27,035 nt of DNA, taken from NCBI GenBank assembly GCA_040377825.1, contig JBEINZ010000014.1, forward strand, positions 1 to 27,035. Direction: 5' to 3'. Origin of the DNA: JBEINZ01 sp040377825. GTDB lineage: Bacteria > Pseudomonadota > Alphaproteobacteria > Rhizobiales > Ancalomicrobiaceae. Of the stretch, positions 1 to 8,244 are shown piece by piece; the stretch's first letter is position 1, and each line of letters begins with the position of its first letter. The notes under the pieces were generated by a model that was not told the origin of the DNA, did not search any database, and saw only the letters and a list, made by a program, of their open reading frames with translations. The position numbers were made by a program, and so were the translations under genes.

Positions 1-185
1 CTGCAATAATATGGTGACCATGCGGGGCGGAACCGAACGAACCGAAAAATCGATCCCGGCGCGCATTTTTTTGATGGCTTCGACTGAACAGTGGACGCGC
101 CCGAACTCGCAAGTCCGTATCCTACCCATAGGGAACTTATTTGATGCAAGGCCTGCACTGATTTAGCAGGGACGGAGCGACGATC

Positions 186-755
186 GTGAGCGAGACGAAC
201 GACGACATAACAGTCAGGAAACTTCATACCGCCGATCTCGTTCTGTTTCGAGATCACCTCCTGCGACTTGATTCGGATACTCGCCAGAAGCGATTTGCAA
301 TGGGGGCATCGGATGACTTCATCAGGTCCTATGCTCAAACAAGTATTTCCATCGACACTGTGATTCATGGTTATTTCGAGAATGGAATTGTGCGCGGCGT
401 TGGCGAACTTCGGCTCGTAGGACGCAGCCGGTTTGATGCGGAAGCTGCCTTCAGCGTCGAGCAGCCTTGGCAGGCGCAAGGCGTCGGGTCGGTCTTGTTG
501 GGCAGAACGCTTCTCACCGCCCGCAACCGCGGGATCCGTCGCCTCTACATGAATTGTCTGGCCACCAACCGCCATATGCAACGGCTGGCGAAACGCTTCG
601 GCGCCGAGCTTGAGTTTGACTCCGGGGATGTGGTGGGCCTAGTCGTCCCCGAATATGCCTCGGCGGCGTCCTTCCTCAAAGAGGCGGTCTCCGATAGTTA
701 TGGCTGGGCGACGGCGGTCTTTGATCTTCAGCGGCGCATGATCAAAACGGCCTAA
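186..755 (+). CDS. GNAT-family N-acetyltransferase
   Basis: This 189-residue protein is a probable acetyl-CoA-dependent N-acetyltransferase of unknown substrate, expected to be cytosolic. The central part holds the GNAT acetyl-CoA loop (QAQGVG at about residues 96-101, followed by a Leu-rich helix) and the family pattern of an acidic/polar strand before it. The start is a GTG with a GGAG ribosome site at 174-177, eight bases upstream. It stands alone: about 185 bases without a gene precede it, and it converges on ilvD. No substrate-specific motif is visible, so protein, aminoglycoside or small-molecule acetylation cannot be told apart. The fold call is firm, the function open. Confidence 0.8.
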   Translation: MSETNDDITVRKLHTADLVLFRDHLLRLDSDTRQKRFAMGASDDFIRSYAQTSISIDTVIHGYFENGIVRGVGELRLVGRSRFDAEAAFSVEQPWQAQGVGSVLLGRTLLTARNRGIRRLYMNCLATNRHMQRLAKRFGAELEFDSGDVVGLVVPEYASAASFLKEAVSDSYGWATAVFDLQRRMIKTA

Positions 756-772
756 GGGGCACGGCCAAGCGC

Positions 773-803
773 GGATCGCAGAGGAGACGCGCCTCCACGA
801 TCC
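773..803. other. stem-loop between convergent GNAT gene and ilvD
   Basis: GGATCG (773-778) pairs with CGATCC (798-803), and inside it GAGG (781-784) pairs with CCTC (792-795), giving a two-part stem in the short gap between the two convergent stop codons. No T-run follows on either strand, so it is not a classic intrinsic terminator. It may be a Rho-associated or mRNA-end-protecting hairpin. Confidence 0.35.
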
Positions 804-882
804 GAGCCGAGTGGTTTCGACGATCACCGAATGCGGACGTCAGCGATTAGTTGGCAAATTTTGTTTAAACTAGGGTCTCGCC

Positions 883-2607
883 TTAGACATCCGCGTAGGG
901 CGCATCGCCCGCGTTTCCGCCGGGATGCGTGACGGCTCCGGTTCGCGCGGAGCTGACGCCCTGGGCGTATTTCCAGATCGCGCCGGATTTGATGGCGGTC
1001 TGCCGAGGCTGCCACGCGTCGTGCCGTTCGGCCAATTCCGCGTCCGACAACCGGACCGACAGCGTTCCCGCCACAGCATCGATGTCGATAATGTCGCCGT
1101 CGTTTAAGAGCGCGATCGGTCCGCCGACCGCGGCCTCCGGCCCGACATGGCCGATGCAGAACCCGCGTGTCGCGCCGGAGAAGCGGCCGTCGGTGATCAG
1201 CGCGACCTTGTCGCCCATGCCCTGGCCGTACAACGCCGCGGTCGTCGAAAGCATCTCGCGCATGCCCGGACCGCCGCGCGGGCCCTCGTAGCGGATGACG
1301 ATGACCTCGCCAGCGTTTATTTGCCGGCTTTGGACGGCCTGGAAGCACTCTTCCTCGGTGTCGAAGCAGCGCGCGGGGCCGGAGAAGGTCAAGGTCTTCA
1401 TGCCGGCCACTTTCACGATCGCGCCGTCGGGTGCGAGATTGCCGGATAGGCCAACAACGCCGCCGGTCGGCGTGATTGGATCGGAGACCGGGCGCACCAC
1501 GTCCTGGGCGTCATTCCAGCGCACGGAGGCAAGATTTTCGGCGATGGTGCGGCCGGTGACGGTCAGGCAGTCGCCATGCAGGAAGCCGCCGTCTAGCAAC
1601 GCCTTCATCAGCAAGGGGATGCCGCCCGCCTCGAACATGTCCTTGGCCACGTAGCGGCCGCCGGGCTTCAAATCGGCGATATAGGGCGTGCGCTGGAAGA
1701 TCTTGGCGACCTCGAACAGATCGAAATCGATGCCCGCCTCGTGCGCGATCGCCGGCAAGTGCAGCGCGGCATTGGTCGAGCCGCCGGACGCCGCCACGAC
1801 GGTCGCGGCATTTTCCAGGGCCTTGCGGGTTACGATATCGCGCGGGCGGATGCCGAGCGCGATCAGGTCCATGATCTTTTCGCCGGCGGCGGCGCAGAAC
1901 CGATCGCGGATCTCGTAGGGCGCGGGAGCACCGGCCGAATAGGGCAAGGCGAGGCCGATCGCCTCGGACACCGTCGCCATGGTGTTGGCAGTGAACTGCG
2001 CGCCGCAGGCGCCCGCCGAGGGGCACGCAACCTTCTCCAGTTCATCGAGATCGTCGTCGTTCATGTCGCCGACCGCGTGCATGCCGACGGCCTCGAACAG
2101 ATCCTGGATCGTCACCTGCCGGCCCCGGAACGTGCCGGGAAGGATCGAGCCGCCATAGATGAAGATTGACGGTACGTTGAGGCGCACCATGGCCATCATC
2201 ATGCCGGGAAGTGACTTGTCGCAGCCGGCGAGGCCGACCAGCGCGTCGTAGCAGTGGCCGCGCATGGTCAGTTCGACGGAATCAGCAATCACCTCGCGCG
2301 AGACCAGCGACGCCTTCATGCCCTGGTGGCCCATGGCGATGCCGTCGGTCACCGTGATCGTGCAGAATTCGCGCGGCGTGCCATTGGCCGAGGCAACGCC
2401 CTTTTTCACGGCCTGCGCTTGCCGCATCAAGGAAATGTTGCAAGGTGCCGCCTCGTTCCAGCAGGAGGCGACGCCGATCAGCGGCTGATGGATCTGTTCG
2501 GTCGTCAGGCCCATCGCATAAAGATATGAGCGATGTGGCGCGCGGGACGGGCCTTCGGTCACATAGCGGCTTGGCAGTTTGGCCTTACTCGGCACCTTCG
2601 CATCCAT
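883..2607 (-). CDS. ilvD: dihydroxy-acid dehydratase
   Basis: IlvD dehydrates 2,3-dihydroxy-3-methylbutanoate and 2,3-dihydroxy-3-methylpentanoate to the 2-keto acids in valine, leucine and isoleucine synthesis. The protein matches the IlvD/Edd family along its whole length (about 574 residues, normal size). Iron-sulfur cysteines are visible in PCN, GCDKSLPG and the SAGACG motif followed by TANTM; counted from the longer start at 2637 they are C66, C139 and C211. I prefer the start at 2607 because a GGAG (2616-2619, minus strand) stands eight bases before it and the N-terminus then matches the usual family length; the ATG at 2637, six bases after the PII-like stop codon, is the alternative. 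It is the last gene of the dabB-dabA-PII run and shares its direction, so co-transcription is likely but unproven. Confidence 0.95.
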   Translation of the reverse strand: MDAKVPSKAKLPSRYVTEGPSRAPHRSYLYAMGLTTEQIHQPLIGVASCWNEAAPCNISLMRQAQAVKKGVASANGTPREFCTITVTDGIAMGHQGMKASLVSREVIADSVELTMRGHCYDALVGLAGCDKSLPGMMMAMVRLNVPSIFIYGGSILPGTFRGRQVTIQDLFEAVGMHAVGDMNDDDLDELEKVACPSAGACGAQFTANTMATVSEAIGLALPYSAGAPAPYEIRDRFCAAAGEKIMDLIALGIRPRDIVTRKALENAATVVAASGGSTNAALHLPAIAHEAGIDFDLFEVAKIFQRTPYIADLKPGGRYVAKDMFEAGGIPLLMKALLDGGFLHGDCLTVTGRTIAENLASVRWNDAQDVVRPVSDPITPTGGVVGLSGNLAPDGAIVKVAGMKTLTFSGPARCFDTEEECFQAVQSRQINAGEVIVIRYEGPRGGPGMREMLSTTAALYGQGMGDKVALITDGRFSGATRGFCIGHVGPEAAVGGPIALLNDGDIIDIDAVAGTLSVRLSDAELAERHDAWQPRQTAIKSGAIWKYAQGVSSARTGAVTHPGGNAGDAPYADV

Positions 2608-2643
2608 CCCGGTCACTCCATCCTTTTCGTTGCTCATAATCGA

Positions 2644-2994
2644 TCATGCCGGCGCGAAGTAGTCGAGCCGCACGACATGGGCATCGGACACGAACATAAC
2701 GCCTGAACGCCGTTCGAAAAGGCCGCGCATGCCCTTGGCGACCGACAGAATAGCCTGCTCGGTCGCGACCGCCACGAACATGACGAGCCCGGAGCGGTCG
2801 TTGAACAGCGCGCGGCCCTCGTGGAACCCGGCGTGACCCATGCCAGCGACGTCGCGAACGACGGTATAGCCCGGGATATGGCTTGCCTTCATGAGATCCT
2901 GGACGATCCCGGCGTCCTCAGAATGCACCACGATCTCGATTTTCTTCACCGGATGCAAGGTGAAGCCGTCGCTTGATTGGCCGTCCATGGTCAT
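2644..2994 (-). CDS. PII-like regulatory protein of the DAB locus
   Basis: This 116-residue protein has the ferredoxin-like pattern of the PII/CutA superfamily: a first strand KKIEIVV near residue 18, a glycine-rich connecting loop (VAGMGHAGFHEG), a strand GLVMFVAV and a C-terminal strand. The loop is short and has no tyrosine at the place where GlnB/GlnK are uridylylated, so it is not a classic nitrogen PII. There are no cysteines, so the redox CGLCG tail known from some carboxysome-linked PII-like proteins (CPII) is absent. Its gene starts 18 bases after the dabA stop, with GGAG five bases before the ATG. PII-like proteins are a known companion of dabAB, and CPII binds bicarbonate and adenine nucleotides; a role in sensing carbon status or gating DabAB is inferred. 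The ligand cannot be read from sequence. Confidence 0.8.
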   Translation of the reverse strand: MTMDGQSSDGFTLHPVKKIEIVVHSEDAGIVQDLMKASHIPGYTVVRDVAGMGHAGFHEGRALFNDRSGLVMFVAVATEQAILSVAKGMRGLFERRSGVMFVSDAHVVRLDYFAPA

Positions 2995-3012
2995 GCCGTC
3001 TCCGTGTGAGCC

Positions 3013-5775
3013 TTAACTGTTTGAGGAATTTGCGCCCGTGCCTGTCGCAATGCCGCCCGGCTGGCTGGTACCGGCTTGCGCCGTCCCGAGCGATATCCAG
3101 TCGAATTTTGGGCCGAGCCGCAAGACCCTTCCATCGTTCGGATCGATCACGACGAGCGCGACCCAGCCATTGCCGAACAGCCGCTTCAACACGCCATGCG
3201 CGGCAACCACCGCCGCAACGCGCGCGACCGGCGCATGAACGACCGTCGTCAGCCGCATCGGCTCGTGATAGGGCCGCCCATCGTCGTCGATCACCGACTG
3301 ACGCGGGAAACCGACACGCAGATCGCCGCCATTGCCTTGAACCACGCCAAGGCCACCGACGATATTCTGCGTCACCTTGGAGCCGGATCCGTAGCGCTCG
3401 TTGTCGAGGGTGGAAAAGAAATACTGCGTGTTGATCCATTCGGCGACCACCATGGGCGCCGTCAGGATGATCGCGAGTGCCTTGCCTTCCGGATCGATGC
3501 GCCAGTCGTAGGAATGCAGGAAGGCGCGGCCGTCGAGCGGCAGGCCCTGCGTCAGCCGCCGCTCGCCGACGATGAAGGCTGCGTTTCGGGCGAGCGCCCA
3601 TTCCGGCCGGACCTCGGCCCAGTCCGACGCGCGGGTTAGCAAGTCCGTGGCGACCTTGGCGCCGAGCCCGCCGGCCCGACGGATACGGTTTGCGGCTCCA
3701 GCGGCAGCCACATCCGTCTCCAGCCGGGCAAGCCGCTCAGCATGGGAGGCGGGGATCAGCGCGCGGTCGAAGATCGTCATGCCATCAGTGGTCGTATCGT
3801 GCTCGGCCGCGATGAAGACCGTGTCGGCCGGCAACGGGTGGCCGCCGGCGGCGAGCCGCGCGCGGACATCCGGATCGTTGAAGATCTGCGCCATGACGCG
3901 GGCATTTGCCCCGCCGTGATTGCCGCCGCACGCGCCGCAGTCGAGCGCTGAGCCGTAGGGGTTGTTCACGGTCGAGCTGCCGTGCCCTGCGAGGACCACG
4001 ATCGGCGCGAAGGTCTTGGGAAACCCGGTCAGCGACAGCAAAGCCTCGGCATAGAAGACCCGTTCGTCGAGCGTGAAGCCACTGCTCGCCCCAGCCGCGT
4101 CGCACACGAAATCGAGCGACGGGCGGAACGCATCCGCCGCGCTCGCACGGCCGTTCAGCCGTTTCACGATGCGATCCGTCGTGATCGGCGCCATGGTACG
4201 GGCAATCATGCCGATGCCCGCGGCCGGACCAACCGTCTCGGCCGTGGCAAAGGCCGTAGCGACACCTTTTTTCAGGGTATCGAAGAGCCCGCCCAGCGCC
4301 GAATCCCGTCGAGCGGCGCGTGTTGTCGAGGCCGCGAGCGCGGGTTGGTCGGCCGCCGGCAGCTCCTTGACCTCGTGCTTGGGGCCGAGGAGGACGGGAA
4401 GCAGCTTCTGCCGCCGATCCGTCCCATGCGGAGTCAAGGCCATCGGAATGCCGAAGAAGCCGGCATAACCGAAGGTCTGATAGGCCCCCCGTGCTTCCAG
4501 GGCCGAACGCATCGGCTCGGAGCGGACATCGATGCAGAATAGAACCTGAGCATCCGGCCGAACCTCGCCGGCATCGGTCGAAGGGGTCCGTTCCGGCGCG
4601 GTGAGCGAGGCGAGCAAGTTGGCCCGGTAGGTCGTTTCGGTCGCGGCGAGGAGCGCAAAGGCCAACTCGGCCTCCGAAAGCGCGCTCGAGAAAACAAAGA
4701 GCGCGACATCGTCCCCGTAAACGCCGCGCAGATCCAGATGATCGAGGCCGACAGCTGCCGCGCTCTTCGCCACGGCGAGGGCGATCGCCGACTTGGCGTC
4801 CGCGGCATCGCGCGCCGGCCGCTCGCCGTGCAGCCCCGTCCCGCCGCGCGCAAGCCGTTCCATGGCGAGCCAAAGGGCGGCGAGATCCGCAAAGCCGGCG
4901 GGATTCCCGGCGGTTTGCGAAGCATCCGCGTAATCGGTCCGCCAACGCACATGCGCCGCCCAGCCGGGCAGCCGCGCGAGCAGTCTGGAGAGAACCGTCA
5001 GCCGGTCGGAAGGCGCGACATCGAGGGCTCCGAGTGCATCGGCAACGGCTTCCAGCGGATCGGTCGGAAGCTGCCGTAAGGTCTCCGCCGCGTTGCGGCC
5101 GCCGACGATGGCGAGATCGGGATCATGGCTAGCGATATCCAACACCGCCCGATAGAGTCCGCGATCGCGTCCGGGCATCGCGACCAAGGCCGCGCCCCGA
5201 TCGAAAAACGCGGCCGCCCATCTCGCAACAAAGCCGTCCGCCGCCGACTGGACCGTGGGCGATGCCGTTTCCAACACCGTGAGAGGCTTGACCGAAATCG
5301 GGCCGAGTCGGGCGAGGAGATCGGCGGGCGCGTCTTCAACAAGGGCGCGGGCGGCGGCGATAAGGTCTCCATTTGGCGCCGGTCCATACGATCCGGTTGT
5401 CAGACGCGCCAGCGCGATATCAGCCGCCGTGAAGTCCCGCGCAACCTTCCGATTTGCCTTGGCGGGTCCCCCCAGCCGCTCGATAAGCGCCTCGCGAAGG
5501 GCAGCGCTGTCGATCGCGCCGTCGGCGAGACGCTTCCTATAGTGTTGGAGCGGCAGGTGCGCGCGCGCGCCAAAAAGCGCGGCCGCTTCCTTAACGGCGG
5601 CTTCGAACGGCCGATCCTCGAAGCCGAGCAGCGGATTGACCGCGACGAAGGCGTCGAGCGGGAAGAGCGGCGGGAAGTTGTTGCCGGCGAACCGAACAAG
5701 GATCGCGACTTCGGCCGCATCCGGCGCGGCTGCCCGCGTCGCTTGGGCGACTTGAAACGTTTGATGAGCGACCAT
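3013..5775 (-). CDS. dabA: inorganic carbon transporter subunit DabA (DUF2309)
   Basis: DabA is the cytosolic, beta-carbonic-anhydrase-like subunit of the DAB complex. With DabB it converts CO2 to bicarbonate in an energy-coupled, one-way manner and so accumulates inorganic carbon in the cell. The family signature is complete: FCIDVRSE supplies Cys414 and Asp416, LAGHGS supplies His598, and ALDCGACGGNHGG supplies Cys613. Their spacing (C-x-D, and H and C 15 apart) equals that of the characterised Halothiobacillus protein (C351, D353, H524, C539). I place the start at 5775 (920 residues): GGAG stands about eight bases upstream and this removes a 47-base overlap with dabB that the ATG at 5838 would create. 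The gap to the dabB stop is then 16 bases and to the PII-like gene 18, so the three are almost certainly one transcript. Confidence 0.93.
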   Translation of the reverse strand: MVAHQTFQVAQATRAAAPDAAEVAILVRFAGNNFPPLFPLDAFVAVNPLLGFEDRPFEAAVKEAAALFGARAHLPLQHYRKRLADGAIDSAALREALIERLGGPAKANRKVARDFTAADIALARLTTGSYGPAPNGDLIAAARALVEDAPADLLARLGPISVKPLTVLETASPTVQSAADGFVARWAAAFFDRGAALVAMPGRDRGLYRAVLDIASHDPDLAIVGGRNAAETLRQLPTDPLEAVADALGALDVAPSDRLTVLSRLLARLPGWAAHVRWRTDYADASQTAGNPAGFADLAALWLAMERLARGGTGLHGERPARDAADAKSAIALAVAKSAAAVGLDHLDLRGVYGDDVALFVFSSALSEAELAFALLAATETTYRANLLASLTAPERTPSTDAGEVRPDAQVLFCIDVRSEPMRSALEARGAYQTFGYAGFFGIPMALTPHGTDRRQKLLPVLLGPKHEVKELPAADQPALAASTTRAARRDSALGGLFDTLKKGVATAFATAETVGPAAGIGMIARTMAPITTDRIVKRLNGRASAADAFRPSLDFVCDAAGASSGFTLDERVFYAEALLSLTGFPKTFAPIVVLAGHGSSTVNNPYGSALDCGACGGNHGGANARVMAQIFNDPDVRARLAAGGHPLPADTVFIAAEHDTTTDGMTIFDRALIPASHAERLARLETDVAAAGAANRIRRAGGLGAKVATDLLTRASDWAEVRPEWALARNAAFIVGERRLTQGLPLDGRAFLHSYDWRIDPEGKALAIILTAPMVVAEWINTQYFFSTLDNERYGSGSKVTQNIVGGLGVVQGNGGDLRVGFPRQSVIDDDGRPYHEPMRLTTVVHAPVARVAAVVAAHGVLKRLFGNGWVALVVIDPNDGRVLRLGPKFDWISLGTAQAGTSQPGGIATGTGANSSNS

Positions 5776-5791
5776 GATCAGGATCTCCAGG

Positions 5792-7243
5792 TCACGAGCG
5801 AATGGGTTCGATGGCGGATGGTGCGAGGCGACCGGCATTCATCAGCCGAACGTAAACTGCAAGAGGCAGCCTGAGGCCGCGCATTTGGACGACCCAAAGG
5901 CCGATAAAGAGAGCTGTCAGCGCGATCTCGACACCAAAGCCGAAGTTCGGAACCTTTGCGGCGGCGCCATTGAGGGCCGCGGTCACCAGGACGAGACCCA
6001 CCAGATGAACAGCGGCGAGCACGGCCACCGCACAAAGTAGAGCCCAGCGGTCGACCCGGTCGATGGCCGGACCGGCCAGCGCGACCGCGCTGTGCGCGGC
6101 CGTCGCCACGGCCAGCGTCGTCAGGAGCAGCGAGGTCGGGGACGATCCGGTCGCAAACGCGACCACAATCGCGAAAGCGAGGGCGAGGGCGCCGGCAACG
6201 AGCGCACCGGGCCCCTTCGAACGGGGCGCCGTGGTCTGGGATACGGCCGAACCAGCCGATAGGAACAGCCAGGCCTTGAAGAAGCCATGGGCGATCAGAT
6301 GCCACACGGCGGGTCCGAAGGCCCCGAGGCCGCATTGCAGAATCATGAAGCCCATCTGGCTTACCGTCGAGGCTGCCAAAGCGCGCTTCACGTCCGGCCG
6401 AACCAGCATGACCGCCGTGCCAAGGATCGCGCTCGCCGCGCCCAGAAAGATGGCAATGCCCAGAACCCATGGGGCACTCGCGAAGACGGCGGAGAACTTA
6501 ACCAGCGCGAAGCCTCCGGCATTCACGAAGCCGGCATGCATGAGCGCGGAAACCGGGGTCGGCGCGGTCAGCGAGGACAGCAGCCAGCTGGAGAACGGAA
6601 GAACAGCGGAGCGCGCGAGCGCACCGAAAAGGATAAGGATCGCCGCGCCCGCCACGAGCGTGGGCGGCGCGTTCGGTATCGAGGAAAGCACCTCGGCGAT
6701 CGACGTCGATCCGGCATTGCCTGCCAGGATGCCGAGACCAACGGCGAAGATCGCATCGCCGAAGAAGAACGTCAGCCGCGTGCGCCGGGCAGCGGCAGCC
6801 GATTCAGCCACGGCGTCCGAATGACCGATGAGCCGGGCAAGCACCTGGCCACCGATAACCCACGCAGCGAGCAGCACCACGAGATCCGCCGCGCTCGCCA
6901 CCACCAGCATGCTCGCCACCGCCAGCGCGACGCGGGCGGTATAGGCCTTGAGGTCCGGATCGCCGCGCATGTAGCGAACGGAAAACTGCAGCACGACCGC
7001 GCCGACAAGCACGATCAACACGCTGATAAGCGCGGCAAGACCGTCGAAGGCGAAGAAGGCGCCGCGCGAAGGCAAGCCAGCGATCGACAGAATCACCAAG
7101 AGCGCTGTGAGCCCGACGCTGGTCCAGCCCGCCGCGGCGGCGAGGCGGATCGTACGTTCGCCGTTAATCAATGGGGTGACGGCGATGGCGGCTGCCGCGA
7201 GCAACGGAAGGGCGGGCATGACGATGGCGATTTCGGCGAGCAC
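5792..7243 (-). CDS. dabB: inorganic carbon transporter subunit DabB (NuoL/MrpA-like membrane protein)
   Basis: DabB is the membrane subunit of the DAB carbon pump, related to the proton-translocating subunits NuoL of complex I and MrpA. It is thought to let protons or cations flow and so drive CO2 hydration by DabA. The protein is a string of hydrophobic segments (roughly 12-14 helices) and carries the family motif TPVSALMHAGFVNAGG in the middle, followed by a lysine-containing helix (LVKFSAVF). The best start is the GTG at 7243, with AAGAGA just upstream, giving 483 residues; an in-frame ATG at 7285 would add 14 polar residues before the first membrane helix. No other complex I gene is nearby and dabA follows directly, which separates it from nuoL. 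It lies 60-100 bases downstream of the LysR gene with a palindrome between them. Confidence 0.9.
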   Translation of the reverse strand: MLAEIAIVMPALPLLAAAAIAVTPLINGERTIRLAAAAGWTSVGLTALLVILSIAGLPSRGAFFAFDGLAALISVLIVLVGAVVLQFSVRYMRGDPDLKAYTARVALAVASMLVVASAADLVVLLAAWVIGGQVLARLIGHSDAVAESAAAARRTRLTFFFGDAIFAVGLGILAGNAGSTSIAEVLSSIPNAPPTLVAGAAILILFGALARSAVLPFSSWLLSSLTAPTPVSALMHAGFVNAGGFALVKFSAVFASAPWVLGIAIFLGAASAILGTAVMLVRPDVKRALAASTVSQMGFMILQCGLGAFGPAVWHLIAHGFFKAWLFLSAGSAVSQTTAPRSKGPGALVAGALALAFAIVVAFATGSSPTSLLLTTLAVATAAHSAVALAGPAIDRVDRWALLCAVAVLAAVHLVGLVLVTAALNGAAAKVPNFGFGVEIALTALFIGLWVVQMRGLRLPLAVYVRLMNAGRLAPSAIEPIRS

Positions 7244-7323
7244 GGCAGTCTCTTTCGATCTGTTGACGGCGCGACCATGCCCCAATGGCCACCATTATGG
7301 AAACGACTTCTAGCAATCAGTTC

Positions 7324-7340
7324 CATTGAAAAAATCAATG
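7324..7340. promoter_or_regulatory. palindromic operator candidate upstream of dabB (LysR type)
   Basis: CATTGAAAAAATCAATG is a perfect inverted repeat: six-base arms CATTGA and TCAATG around an A-tract. It contains the T-N11-A pattern typical of LysR-family sites. It sits right after the lysR stop codon and about 80 bases before the preferred dabB start, a usual place for a LysR-type activator. Binding by the neighbouring LysR protein is inferred from position only. Confidence 0.55.
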
Positions 7341-7346
7341 ATGTCT

Positions 7347-8231
7347 TTAAGAGCGCTCGCCGCCGGCGGTCTCAAGCGACTGTGCGATATGCTCCGCCAG
7401 GAGCGCGATCGCGCGCGGCAGATCCCCGGGCGCCCGATAAAGGACGACCTCGGTATCCGGCAAGGTGGGGAGTTCGTTATCCGCGCCGACAAAGCGCAAT
7501 CCTGCAGGCACCATCTCTTTCGGCAGCACGGTGATGCCGAGCCCGGCCTGCACCGCGGCTTGCAGTCCGGCGAGACTGGGGCTTGCGAAGACGATCCGGT
7601 AGGCGCGGCCGGCGGCGTCCAAGGCGGAAAGCGCGCGCTTGCGATAGACATCCGGCGCTGGCGCAAGCACCAACGGCAGGGGCGCGCTTCGATCGAGCAA
7701 CAGGCGTGGGGATCCGACCCATTCGAGCACTTCGCGCCAGACATTGGTGCCGCCGCTCGGCCCCTGCGGCTCGCGCTTGAACAAGATCACGTCATAAGCC
7801 CCCTTGGCGAAGCCATCGAGCAAATGGACCGTGAAGTCGCAATTCACTTCCAGCGATACCCTAGGATGGGCGCGCGCGAACCGGGCGAGAACCTCCGGCA
7901 GATGCACCGTCGCGAAATCCTCCGGGGTGCCGAGCCGGACCGTCCCTTCCACATCGCTGTCGACGAGCCGCGCGCGGGCTTCATCGGCGATGCGCAACAT
8001 TTGCCGCGCAAAGCCGAGCAAGACCTCGCCATCCGGCGTAAGGCGGATTTCGCGGGTCTCTCGATTGAAGACCGGTTTGCCGAGGCCGCGCTCCAATTTG
8101 CGAATTTGCAGGCTCACGGTCGACTGGGTCAAGCCGACGCGGCCGGCCGCGCGAGTAAACCCGCCGGCATCCACGATCGCGACAAAGCTGCGCAAGACGT
8201 CAAGATCGAACGCCGGCAATGGGCCCTTCAC
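7347..8231 (-). CDS. LysR-family transcriptional regulator (DAB locus)
   Basis: This 294-residue protein is a LysR-type regulator. The N-terminal 65 residues hold the winged helix-turn-helix with its signature (FTRAAGRVGLTQSTVSLQI, then RKLERGLGKPVFNR), and the rest is the periplasmic-binding-protein-like effector domain, with the conserved ending GLGITVLPKEMV. The start is a GTG with GAGGG just upstream, 13 bases after the stop codon of the protease inhibitor gene. Unlike most LysR genes it is not divergent from its likely target but lies directly upstream of dabB in the same direction, with a palindrome in the gap. Control of dabBA in response to carbon supply is the natural inference, by analogy with CbbR and CcmR, but the effector is unknown and a role in autoregulation is equally possible. 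Confidence 0.88.
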   Translation of the reverse strand: MKGPLPAFDLDVLRSFVAIVDAGGFTRAAGRVGLTQSTVSLQIRKLERGLGKPVFNRETREIRLTPDGEVLLGFARQMLRIADEARARLVDSDVEGTVRLGTPEDFATVHLPEVLARFARAHPRVSLEVNCDFTVHLLDGFAKGAYDVILFKREPQGPSGGTNVWREVLEWVGSPRLLLDRSAPLPLVLAPAPDVYRKRALSALDAAGRAYRIVFASPSLAGLQAAVQAGLGITVLPKEMVPAGLRFVGADNELPTLPDTEVVLYRAPGDLPRAIALLAEHIAQSLETAGGERS

Positions 8232-8244
8232 AATGCCCTCGCCA

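Noticed and set aside
11..166. 51-codon plus-strand ORF at the left edge
   Set aside because: No ribosome site, no recognisable sequence pattern and mixed composition; too weak to call.
3785..4945. minus-strand ORF of 386 codons in another frame of dabA
   Set aside because: Its product is arginine-rich and has no family character, while dabA in the other frame has all expected motifs.
6287..7534. long plus-strand ORF of 415 codons
   Set aside because: It lies antisense to dabB and into lysR; the product is rich in Arg, Gly, His and Asp with no domain, as expected from an open frame opposite a GC-rich gene.
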